Below are positions 22,548-29,569 of a stretch of DNA of 29,569 nucleotides, one piece after another. The notes under the pieces were generated by a model. The model was not told where the DNA came from, searched no databases, and saw nothing but the letters and a program-made list of their open reading frames with translations. A program made the position numbers and the translations under genes. Source of the stretch: Fimenecus sp045631075 (GTDB lineage Bacteria > Bacillota > Clostridia > Oscillospirales > Acutalibacteraceae). Location of the stretch: the NCBI GenBank assembly GCA_045631075.1, contig JAZQUC010000049.1:1-29569 (forward strand). The letters run 5' to 3'. How positions within the stretch are numbered: position 1 is the first letter of the stretch; each line of letters starts with the position of its first letter.

Positions 22548-23612
22548 CTATGCATAGAAGAAGAACTGATACCTTGGTTGAAGCATAATGAAATATGCCA
22601 CAAGGAATGCCGTAACACCCAAATACGCATAAACACGCAAATTTTTATCAATAGCACGTATAAGTTCAGGAACAACAATCATAATAACCAATGAAAAGTA
22701 TTGCTGAATACGCATAAATGACTGATTCTGATATACAAGAAGTGTTGATATCAATGTGAGAAATATCAGGTTATACATATTTTTCGCATCTTTTCGTTGC
22801 TTATTTACCCACGGATATAAACAGAATGTTACAATGCACAACAATATGAGAACGGTAGCATAAGTTTCCGCACCGCCGCCTTCATAATTAATTGTATCAT
22901 CAGCAAACCCTAACATCGTTGCAATAGGTTCGTATAGTCGTTTACCTAATACAGCAACAACAACAGCTGCAGCAACCATTGCAACGGCATAAATTGTTGT
23001 AATATTTATGCTTGCAATAAAATAATACACTATAAAAACAAGTGATGATTTATGAAGCATAAACGCAATAAATGCAACAATTGCAAATTTTACAAATTGT
23101 CTTTTTTTCGCATATTCATATCCAAGGAAAAAGATTAATGCTGTTGCAAGCGTCTGTCGATGACCTGTTACGGAATAAAAAGCAAAAAATAATATGGAAT
23201 AAATAACAAAGCTTATGTCCGGCATTGATGAATATTTATATACCCAACGAACCATAAGACTTGTGAAAACAATAGCAATGAAGAACAACCACATACGATA
23301 GTCATCAGAAAACACCTGAAAAACCTTTTGAAGAAGGAAATATCCCGGGTCCTTAACATCAAGGCCATTGAAAAGATAGTTCCAGCAATTTAATATAATG
23401 GTCTTCCATGATGTGCTAATTTCTCTTTCAAAAATATCTCTATACTGATATGTATCATTTCCTACTGAATAATCACGCAAGCCTGACAACAGTATCCATT
23501 GCGCTGCAACTATTATGCAATATACTTTCTTTTTTTCTTTTGAGGGATTCACATGAGTCAGGAAAAAACCCCAGACTATTATCAATGCAATATTTATTAA
23601 ATATACTGTCAT
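22548..23612 (-). CDS. EpsG-family polysaccharide polymerase (Wzy-like)
   Basis: A 354-residue membrane protein with about 10 hydrophobic segments. The N-terminal VYLINIALIIVWGFFLTHV, then WILLSGLRDYSVGNDTYQYRDIFERE (36-61), is the signature of the EpsG family; the GLRD...GNDTYQY loop is shared by these polymerases. SVTGHRQTLATALIFFLGYEYAKKR and FMLHKSSLVFIVYYF are also typical. It probably polymerises the flipped repeat units at the outer face of the membrane, working with the Wzx protein encoded at 15796. The proteins are too divergent to predict the linkage. Confidence 0.9.
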   Translation of the reverse strand: MTVYLINIALIIVWGFFLTHVNPSKEKKKVYCIIVAAQWILLSGLRDYSVGNDTYQYRDIFEREISTSWKTIILNCWNYLFNGLDVKDPGYFLLQKVFQVFSDDYRMWLFFIAIVFTSLMVRWVYKYSSMPDISFVIYSILFFAFYSVTGHRQTLATALIFFLGYEYAKKRQFVKFAIVAFIAFMLHKSSLVFIVYYFIASINITTIYAVAMVAAAVVVAVLGKRLYEPIATMLGFADDTINYEGGGAETYATVLILLCIVTFCLYPWVNKQRKDAKNMYNLIFLTLISTLLVYQNQSFMRIQQYFSLVIMIVVPELIRAIDKNLRVYAYLGVTAFLVAYFIMLQPRYQFFFYA

Positions 23613-23630
23613 AGGTTTTTCCTTTCATCA

Positions 23631-24920
23631 TTATTTGTTTACTATAAAATTTAAATCATCTTTAAGCATTTTTTCTATATCTGCTTTGTTATGATATTTT
23701 CTACCACATTCATATTCTTTTTTTGCCAATAAATCAAGAATACTATTATTATCAATTGCATTTAAAAGCTTTTCATAAAGTTCGTTTACATTATCAGCAA
23801 CAATTGCACAATCATTTTTCACCAAATGCTCTATTGATGCAACATTTTTAGGTCCATATGCCAATACAGGTCTTGCAGATTTTAAATAATCAACGATTTT
23901 TGTTGAAAATGATTGACGAACCAATAATTTGTTCTTCAAATCCTTGGACTCAACATGAACTAACATATCTGCTTCTTCCTGAATTTTCAATACCTCGTCA
24001 GCAGATACACTGCCCATAACAAACGAGGAGTCACCTACATTAAGTGCTTTATTCATTTTGTCATTTATGTTATTGCCTGTATAAATGCGTAATTGAGCCT
24101 TGATGCCATTCTTATTTATTTTTTCCAATACCTGTGCAATTTCGGCAAGTGAACGCCAACGATTCATACCGATATTACCTGTATAAACCAATTGTAATGG
24201 TTTATTGTATTTATCCTTTATCGGTGCATTGCCGGAAAAATCTGCAAATTTTGTTAAAATTTTACAGTCTTTGTTAAAGGCTTTTTCATAATCAGTTTTT
24301 TGGATATCTGAAATGACATAAAACAAATCGGCTTGTTTTACCACTTTTTGCATTGATTTTCTGTTTATAAAATGGTTTATCCAACGCAACGGTGACAACA
24401 TAAATTGTTTAAGAGAGTAGTTGTTATCCCATGCATATAAAACAAGCTTTCGATTTGCTATTTTAGTTACATGAATAAGCAGTCTGTTCAAAAACGGTGT
24501 AGGATTCAAAACAGCAAAAATGATATCAGGATTATATTCTTCCACAAACTGTTTTAGTTCAGGAGATTTCCATCTTCCAATTCTCCACACAAAATCCTGT
24601 AACCAGAAAAACAAGGTCCATCTGCATGATTTTATAAAATCAATTATGCCCTGTTCAGTTTTTGTATTCTGTACTACCTGCATTTTGTTTTCTTCTACAC
24701 ACTTAACACGCATACCAACAGGTGTTTTATTTATAAGATTTCTTATAAGCATTTTTTCCGTAATGCAGAATGCTTGTGAAATTTCTTTATCAGGAGCACC
24801 AGCTCTTGTATAAACACTTGCAAGTTCAACATCTTCCATATCCTTAAAAAGATTAATAAAAGTATTACCAACACTTATTTCTTTTTTTAATGGTGAAGAT
24901 GACACAAAAAGTATTTTCAA
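23631..24920 (-). CDS. Glycosyltransferase, GT-B fold
   Basis: About 429 residues. The most plausible start is TTG 24920 (MKILFVSSSPLKKEISVGNTF): AAAGGAG lies 8 nt upstream, whereas the in-frame GTG at 24929 overlaps that site. The N-terminal half has a Rossmann-like start and a stretch rich in Trp and basic residues around 85-115 and 165-190 that may contact the membrane. The C-terminal half has LQLVYTGNIGMNRWRSLAEIAQVL, ADEVLKIQEEADMLVHVES and STKIVDYLKSARPVLAYGP, characteristic of GT4-like donor domains, though the usual E-x7-E is less clear. Function as a transferase in repeat-unit assembly is likely; the sugar is not known. Confidence 0.78.
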   Translation of the reverse strand: MKILFVSSSPLKKEISVGNTFINLFKDMEDVELASVYTRAGAPDKEISQAFCITEKMLIRNLINKTPVGMRVKCVEENKMQVVQNTKTEQGIIDFIKSCRWTLFFWLQDFVWRIGRWKSPELKQFVEEYNPDIIFAVLNPTPFLNRLLIHVTKIANRKLVLYAWDNNYSLKQFMLSPLRWINHFINRKSMQKVVKQADLFYVISDIQKTDYEKAFNKDCKILTKFADFSGNAPIKDKYNKPLQLVYTGNIGMNRWRSLAEIAQVLEKINKNGIKAQLRIYTGNNINDKMNKALNVGDSSFVMGSVSADEVLKIQEEADMLVHVESKDLKNKLLVRQSFSTKIVDYLKSARPVLAYGPKNVASIEHLVKNDCAIVADNVNELYEKLLNAIDNNSILDLLAKKEYECGRKYHNKADIEKMLKDDLNFIVNK

Positions 24921-24928
24921 GAAACTCA

Positions 24929-24935
24929 CTCCTTT
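24929..24935 (-). promoter_or_regulatory. Ribosome binding site deciding the TTG start at 24920
   Basis: AAAGGAG on the minus strand is spaced 8 nt from TTG 24920. Its last G is the first base of the competing GTG at 24929, which therefore cannot use it. Confidence 0.55.
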
Positions 24936-24956
24936 TATTATTAAAACAAATATTTT

Positions 24957-25850
24957 TTATTTGATACTTATCCAATCACCAAGTTCAGTTTCCCAATGTG
25001 CGGGTTGATAAAGTCTGAACCCACCTCCATGAAAAAATGTAAATTCTCCAAAATAGATTTTGCCATTAAGTTCATATAAATCAATTCTGACCTGACGCAT
25101 CCCTTTTGAAAGTTTAGCGGCAATTTCTTTCATTTCCTCGAATCTTTCCGGCTTTGTTATTGGTTTATCCGAGTTGGGATGAACATTATAAAATTCGAGA
25201 TGATTAAAATTCATATCAAAAAAATCTGTTCTGCAATCACGCTCTCTGTCCGTAGCAACAAACATCACTTTTGGTTCACCGTTAAAACAAAAGAATTTAT
25301 AATCATCAATTGCTTTTTCAGAATTTTTATCATCAACCATAAGTTGTTCTGCAATTATGTATGGTTTAATTCCTTTATACGGATACTCCCTACCCGCATA
25401 AAAGAAATCTCGTTTAAGTCTTTCTGTATAAAAAAGCTTCATTTCTTCATAATCTGCTTTTGTCAATGAGGATTTATTTCTTATTACTTTTGTACTGCCT
25501 GAATCGTGGTTACATTTCAATACAAATTTTTCTGGTAAGGAATCAAAATCAATATCACCAAAAGACTCCCACTTACCAAGCAATGGAAAAAGATATTCTT
25601 CCCCCAAAACATCCGAAATATATTCACGCACAGCGAGTTTGTCAACAAGTTTTGTGTATTCTGGTCTTCTGTCATTGACTTTAAGCCATTGTAATTTTTC
25701 ATTAAATCCTTTTGGATTTTTAAAGTTAATAAATTTTCCTGTAGTGGAAAAATAAAATATCTGAAGATAAAGCTTGTCAGGCAAAAAAGACAATGCATAC
25801 ATTATTTTTTCACGAAAATCTCTGCCGAAAACTTTTCGCAAATCTATCAT
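24957..25850 (-). CDS. TupA-like ATP-grasp protein
   Basis: A 297-residue protein resembling the TupA-like ATP-grasp family, named after a Bacillus teichuronopeptide gene. Visible are FNEKLQWLKVNDRRPEYTKLVDKLAVREYI (48-77), the lysine-containing strand KFVLKCNHDSGSTKVIRNKS, IAEQLMVDD, IDDYKFFCFNGEPKVMFVATDRE and the metal/ATP end motif RIDLYELNGKIYFGEFTFFHGGGF. ATP-grasp enzymes activate carboxylates as acyl phosphates and join them to amines or alcohols, so it may add an amino-acid or similar group to a uronic acid in the polymer. Some annotations call relatives glycosyltransferases; I see no GT motif. Its ATG overlaps the upstream stop by 1 nt (TAATG), implying translational coupling with the epimerase. 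Confidence 0.82.
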   Translation of the reverse strand: MIDLRKVFGRDFREKIMYALSFLPDKLYLQIFYFSTTGKFINFKNPKGFNEKLQWLKVNDRRPEYTKLVDKLAVREYISDVLGEEYLFPLLGKWESFGDIDFDSLPEKFVLKCNHDSGSTKVIRNKSSLTKADYEEMKLFYTERLKRDFFYAGREYPYKGIKPYIIAEQLMVDDKNSEKAIDDYKFFCFNGEPKVMFVATDRERDCRTDFFDMNFNHLEFYNVHPNSDKPITKPERFEEMKEIAAKLSKGMRQVRIDLYELNGKIYFGEFTFFHGGGFRLYQPAHWETELGDWISIK

Positions 25851-26824
25851 TATAAATTCTCCTTATACCATTCGATGGCAAGTTTTATTCCGTCCTGGAA
25901 GCTGTAATCAGGGTCATATCCCAATAATCTCTTTGCTTTTGAGATATCTGCATTACTGTGCTTGATATCACCTTTACGGTCAGGGCCAAAATTAGGCTCA
26001 ATGTCAACACCTAATGCCTTTGTAAGACCGTAATAAATATCAATAAGATATTCACGACCACCGTATGCTATGTTATACGCTTCACCTGCTGCTTCACTCG
26101 GAGCAAGACAAGCTTTAAGGTTTGCTTCAATAACATTATCAATATATGTAAAGTCACGGCTTTGCTTACCATCACCGTTGATTGTTGGTGTTTCACCATT
26201 AATAAGTTGCTTTAAAAACTTTGGAATAACAGCTGCATATGCACCATCAGGACTCTGACGACGACCAAAAACATTGAAATATCTCATTCCATATGTATCG
26301 AGTCCATATAACTTAGTATAGAGCTTACCCCATTCTTCATCACAACGCTTTGTAAGTGCATAAGGTGAGAGAAGATTGCCCTCTCTGCCCTCATATTTAG
26401 GAAGATTTGGCTCGTCACCATAAACAGATGAGCTTGAAGCATAGACAAATTTTTTGACACCATTCTGTCGTGCTGCTTCCATCATATTAAGAGTGCCTTC
26501 AATATTATTTTTACAATAGAACAAAGGCATTTCGATTGAACGAGGAACACTTCCCCACGCAGCCTGATTAAGAACGAAATCAACGCCCTCACAAGCCTTC
26601 ATACAAGTATCAAGGTCTTTGATGTCACCTTTTATAAATGTATAGTTTGGATTATCAAGGAACATATCAATATTCTCTTGCTTACCTGTTGAAAGGTCAT
26701 CAAGTGCTTTTACCTTATATCCCATATTGAGTATTGCTTCACAAAGGTTTGAGCCGATAAAACCTGCAGCACCTGTTACGAGAAATACTGAATTTTCAGG
26801 AAATTTTAAATGTTTGTAACCCAT
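25850..26824 (-). CDS. UDP-N-acetylhexosamine(uronate) 4-epimerase, WbpP/TviC type
   Basis: A 324-residue extended short-chain dehydrogenase. VTGAAGFIGSNLCEAIL (16-32) binds NAD, FVYASSSSVYGDEP (126-139) and SPYALTK (153-159; Y155, K159) form the active site, and NQAAWGSVPRSIEMP with RYFNVFGRRQSPDGAYAAVIPKF are characteristic of the WbpP/TviC/Gne group. It should interconvert gluco and galacto forms of UDP-HexNAc or their uronic acids. It starts 2 nt after the nucleotide-sugar dehydrogenase, so the pair probably makes UDP-GalNAcA (or UDP-GlcNAcA). Order of action and the exact sugar are not determined by the sequence. Confidence 0.9.
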   Translation of the reverse strand: MGYKHLKFPENSVFLVTGAAGFIGSNLCEAILNMGYKVKALDDLSTGKQENIDMFLDNPNYTFIKGDIKDLDTCMKACEGVDFVLNQAAWGSVPRSIEMPLFYCKNNIEGTLNMMEAARQNGVKKFVYASSSSVYGDEPNLPKYEGREGNLLSPYALTKRCDEEWGKLYTKLYGLDTYGMRYFNVFGRRQSPDGAYAAVIPKFLKQLINGETPTINGDGKQSRDFTYIDNVIEANLKACLAPSEAAGEAYNIAYGGREYLIDIYYGLTKALGVDIEPNFGPDRKGDIKHSNADISKAKRLLGYDPDYSFQDGIKLAIEWYKENL

Positions 26825-26826
26825 AA

Positions 26827-28152
26827 TTATAATCTCCAGTAATTATATCCTGCTGCTTCGTATTCTTTACGGTCAAGAAGTCCCTTAATATCAGCAAGAA
26901 CTTTTGTAGAGTTATCCCCTTCTTTGAACATTTTGTTAAAATCAGCCTGTGTAAGAGATTTGAACTCTTCGTGAGCAACTGCAAGAATTACTGCGTCACA
27001 ATCTGTGATTGTATTCATATCTACAAATTCCATACCGTAAAGGTGCTTTGCTTCGTCAGAATCAGCACAAGGGTCAGCAATTGTTGCAGTAATGCCATAC
27101 TCTTTAAGCTCGTTATAAATATCAATAATCTTTGTGTTTCGAGTATCAGGACAATTTTCCTTGAATGTAAAACCAAGGATTGCCACTTTTGCTCTCTTAA
27201 TTGAAACATTTGCTTTAATAAGGTTCTTAACGATACATTCAGCAACATATTTACCCATATCATCATTGATTCGACGACCTGAAAGGATAATCTGGCTGTG
27301 ATAGCCTAACTGCTCTGCTTTATATGTAAGATAGTATGGGTCAACACCGATACAATGTCCACCAACAAGACCAGGGAAGAACTTAAGGAAGTTCCACTTT
27401 GTTCCTGCCGCCTTAAGAACTGACTGTGTATCAATACCCATTTTATTAAAGATAATTGAAAGCTCGTTCATAAATGCTATATTGATATCACGCTGACTGT
27501 TTTCAATAACCTTTGCAGCTTCTGCGACTATAATGCTTTCTGCTCTGTGAACACCTGCTTCAACAACAAGTTCATAAACCTTTGCAATTATGTCAAGTGA
27601 CTCATCATCCATACCTGAAACAATTTTAACGATTGTTTCAAGACGATGAACCTTATCACCCGGATTAATTCTTTCAGGTGAATAACCGATTTTGAAGTCA
27701 ACACCACATTTAAGTCCTGATTCCTTTTCAAGGATTGGAATACAGATATCTTCTGTAACTCCAGGATATACTGTTGATTCATAAACAACGATTGAACCTT
27801 TTGTAAGGTTACGACCAACGATTGTTGATGCATCTTCAACAGGTGTCAAATCAGGTGTATGGTCATCATTTACAGGTGTTGGAACTGCAACAATATGGAA
27901 CTTTGCTTCACGAAGTTTTGTTTCGTCGGCAGTAAATTCAACTGTACAAGCTTTAATTGCATCATCCCCTACTTCATTTGTTGGGTCAATACCATTTTTA
28001 TATAACTCGATTTTCTTTGCATTGAGGTCAAAGCCAACAACCTTTACCTTCTTTGAAAAAGCAACTGCGATTGGCATACCAACATAACCAAGACCAACGA
28101 GGGAAATTTTTTCTTCGCCATTTACAATTTTTTCATAGAGATTTGAAAACAT
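26827..28152 (-). CDS. UDP-N-acetylhexosamine 6-dehydrogenase, WbpO/TviB type
   Basis: A 441-residue enzyme of the UDP-glucose/GDP-mannose dehydrogenase family, oxidising C6 of a UDP-HexNAc to the carboxylate with two NAD. Seen: ISLVGLGYVGMPIAVAFSK for NAD binding, AVPTPVNDDHTPDLTPV, YESTVYPGVTED, GYSPERINPGDKVH, AEAAKVIENSQRDINIAFMNE, and the catalytic cysteine in GLVGGHCIGVDPYYLTYKA (C267 from this start). ENSQRDINIAFMNE and GGHCIGVDPYYL are typical of the WbpO/TviB branch rather than UDP-glucose dehydrogenase. ATG 28152 was chosen over GTG 28161; neither has a strong binding site, so the start is uncertain by three codons. Confidence 0.92.
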   Translation of the reverse strand: MFSNLYEKIVNGEEKISLVGLGYVGMPIAVAFSKKVKVVGFDLNAKKIELYKNGIDPTNEVGDDAIKACTVEFTADETKLREAKFHIVAVPTPVNDDHTPDLTPVEDASTIVGRNLTKGSIVVYESTVYPGVTEDICIPILEKESGLKCGVDFKIGYSPERINPGDKVHRLETIVKIVSGMDDESLDIIAKVYELVVEAGVHRAESIIVAEAAKVIENSQRDINIAFMNELSIIFNKMGIDTQSVLKAAGTKWNFLKFFPGLVGGHCIGVDPYYLTYKAEQLGYHSQIILSGRRINDDMGKYVAECIVKNLIKANVSIKRAKVAILGFTFKENCPDTRNTKIIDIYNELKEYGITATIADPCADSDEAKHLYGMEFVDMNTITDCDAVILAVAHEEFKSLTQADFNKMFKEGDNSTKVLADIKGLLDRKEYEAAGYNYWRL

Positions 28153-28167
28153 TAAAATCACGCTTTC

Positions 28168-29235
28168 TTACTTATTTATTAAATCAAAATATTTTTGAAT
28201 GACAATTTTTCTGTCAAACTGTTTTTCCATTTTAAGTCGACCTTTTTTACCCATTTCACATTTTTGCTCATAAGATAATGAAAGGAATTTATCCACTGCA
28301 TTTTTTGTGCTTCCTGCATCCTTTACAGTAAATCCGAAGCCTGTTTCACCTTCGTCAAAGGTTTCTTCACAACCCGGAATACGGGATGCAAGAATTGGTC
28401 GTCCTGACGCAGCACCTTCCAAAAGTACATTTGCCATACCTTCGTGATATGAAGGAAGAATAACAGCATATGCATCTTTAAGGAATGGTCTTACATCCTT
28501 ATGGAAACCCACACAATTTACATTTGAAAGTCCTGAAAATGGATTTTCCGAACCATATTCAACATCACCAACAATGGTAAATCGAACATTTTTATTATCA
28601 AGATACTGTTTTGCAACTTCTGAAAGCTCATAAACACCTTTATCCTTGATAATTCTTCCCACAAAGACAATGTTAGTCTTTTCGTCCTGCGGATAATCAA
28701 GATACGAAAATTTTTCAATATTTACGCCTGAACCCGGAAGAAGGACTACATTTTCACCAACAATTTTTTTCTTTTTAAAAAATTCAAGATTTGATTTATT
28801 CTGAAAGAAAACACATTTTGCTTTTCTGCATCCTACTTTATAGAGCATAAGCATTATTCTCTGTAAAAATCCCTCGTCTTCGATAACACCAAGTCCTGTT
28901 ACATTTGAAATGTATGGAATATTGAGAAGTCCGCAAGCCATTCCGCCATAAGAATTTGGTTTTACTGTATATGTAAGAACAATATCAGGTTTATGTTCTT
29001 TCAACAGTTTTACATAGTTTAAAAACAGTTTAAAATCTTCCAATGGGTTTGTTCCATGCCGGGATGATATTGTTTCAATCACCGTTGCACCAAGGTCAGT
29101 TATTTCGTGATTTCGGTCACTTTTAGGAATACTGACATGGACTTCATTACCAGCATCAACCAATGCTTTTACAAGTTCTGTGCGGAACTGAACAACGGTT
29201 GTAACATCGTTTGCCAAAATTAAAATCTTTTTCAT
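28168..29235 (-). CDS. Family 4 glycosyltransferase
   Basis: A 355-residue GT-B enzyme. MKKILILANDVTTVVQFRTELVKALVDAGNEV at the N-terminus, VLTYTVKPNSYGGMACGLLNIPYISNVTGLG (86-116) and IVFVGRIIKDKGVYEL (189-204) match GT4 enzymes that act early in repeat-unit assembly, such as PglA/CapJ-like transferases. The E-x7-E motif lies in SYHEGMANVLLEGAASGRPILAS (E265, E273), followed by GETGFGF. The start ATG overlaps the stop of the transketolase gene by 4 nt (ATGA), giving tight translational coupling. It is probably one of the first sugar additions, but this rests on general resemblance only. Confidence 0.9.
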   Translation of the reverse strand: MKKILILANDVTTVVQFRTELVKALVDAGNEVHVSIPKSDRNHEITDLGATVIETISSRHGTNPLEDFKLFLNYVKLLKEHKPDIVLTYTVKPNSYGGMACGLLNIPYISNVTGLGVIEDEGFLQRIMLMLYKVGCRKAKCVFFQNKSNLEFFKKKKIVGENVVLLPGSGVNIEKFSYLDYPQDEKTNIVFVGRIIKDKGVYELSEVAKQYLDNKNVRFTIVGDVEYGSENPFSGLSNVNCVGFHKDVRPFLKDAYAVILPSYHEGMANVLLEGAASGRPILASRIPGCEETFDEGETGFGFTVKDAGSTKNAVDKFLSLSYEQKCEMGKKGRLKMEKQFDRKIVIQKYFDLINK

Positions 29236-29569
29236 TTTGTATAATTTTCTTTCACTTTTTCTATAATTGCTTTTGAGTCAATTGAGTATTGCTGTCTTAA
29301 ATATTTTTGACTACCCACGATACAAGAATATCTGTCGTCAAGTGCAACTCTTACAAGTTTTGCGTTAAGATTACATTCTTCAGCCAATACTTCTGCTACC
29401 GCTGAGCCAAAGCCACCACTTAAATTGTGCTCTTCAACAGTAATGATTGTGTCATACTTTGACGCACATTCAAGAATAACATCTCTGTCAATTGGTTTTA
29501 CAGTTGGGAAAGTATAAACTGTAGGCATAATTCCATCTTCACTGAGAACCTTACAAGCTTCGTCAACTT
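29232..29569 (-). CDS. Transketolase C-terminal domain protein, partial (5' end outside window)
   Basis: About 112 codons are visible and the reading frame stays open to the right edge. The residues DEACKVLSEDGIMPTVYTFPTVKPID, TIITVEEHNLSGGFGSAVAEVLAEE and VALDDRYSCIVGSQKYLRQQYSID belong to the C-terminal domain shared by transketolase and 1-deoxyxylulose-5-phosphate synthase. This domain packs against the catalytic domains and does not bind thiamine diphosphate itself. Its place at the head of a polysaccharide gene run suggests the C-terminal half of a split transketolase used for a special sugar precursor, but a full-length enzyme cannot be excluded because the start is missing. Confidence 0.88.
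   Translation of the reverse strand, partial: VDEACKVLSEDGIMPTVYTFPTVKPIDRDVILECASKYDTIITVEEHNLSGGFGSAVAEVLAEECNLNAKLVRVALDDRYSCIVGSQKYLRQQYSIDSKAIIEKVKENYTK

Overview
The window is a piece of an A+T-rich, low-GC Gram-positive chromosome, most likely an anaerobic Clostridia of the Ruminococcaceae/Oscillospiraceae type. The basis is the rplM-rpsI pair, consensus sigma-A promoters (TTGACA/TTGACT, 17-nt spacers, TATAAT-like -10), strong AGGAGG ribosome binding sites, DUF975 and divergent-PAP2 proteins, and short GC-rich structured extragenic elements of a kind I associate with that group. No database search was possible, so family names come from reading motifs in the translations.

Layout. (1) Positions 1-10130 carry housekeeping and metabolic genes: rplM-rpsI (minus); a TtcA-like tRNA thiolase; a DUF975 membrane protein, an ApgM-type phosphoglycerate mutase/proposed homoserine kinase and an O-acetylhomoserine sulfhydrylase in one plus-strand run; a membrane-anchored XRE regulator and a divergent PAP2 protein (minus); a uracil permease, an EamA-type exporter and a soluble Ser-His S26-like peptidase (plus). 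Almost every unit has its own recognisable promoter, and four good intrinsic terminators separate units. (2) From about 10158 to the right edge, everything is on the minus strand in one tightly packed run of 16 genes: a surface-polysaccharide (capsule/EPS) locus that enters from beyond the window and ends at the hairpin at 10126-10152.

How the polysaccharide genes fit together. Read in transcription order, the run begins with a partial transketolase C-terminal subunit and a GT4 glycosyltransferase. A UDP-N-acetylhexosamine dehydrogenase and a 4-epimerase (WbpO/WbpP or TviB/TviC type) follow and should supply a UDP-HexNAc uronic acid. Next come a TupA-like ATP-grasp protein, further glycosyltransferases, an EpsG-type polymerase, a CapF-like reductase lacking its cupin domain, a Wzx-type flippase, and a pyruvyltransferase fused to an FrhB-type iron-sulfur module. 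The run ends with CapE-CapF-CapG, the complete three-enzyme route to UDP-N-acetyl-L-fucosamine. The predicted product is a Wzx/Wzy-dependent polymer containing FucNAc and a HexNAc uronic acid, built by six visible glycosyltransferases, possibly with ketal pyruvate and/or amide-linked decoration. Initiating transferase, chain-length and export control genes are not in the window.

The most unusual items are the pyruvyltransferase/FrhB fusion, the cupin-less CapF paralogue, the transketolase piece inside a polysaccharide operon, the pairing of a proposed homoserine kinase with a MetY-type enzyme, and the folded extragenic elements around 961-1013, 5201-5250 and 8388-8598.
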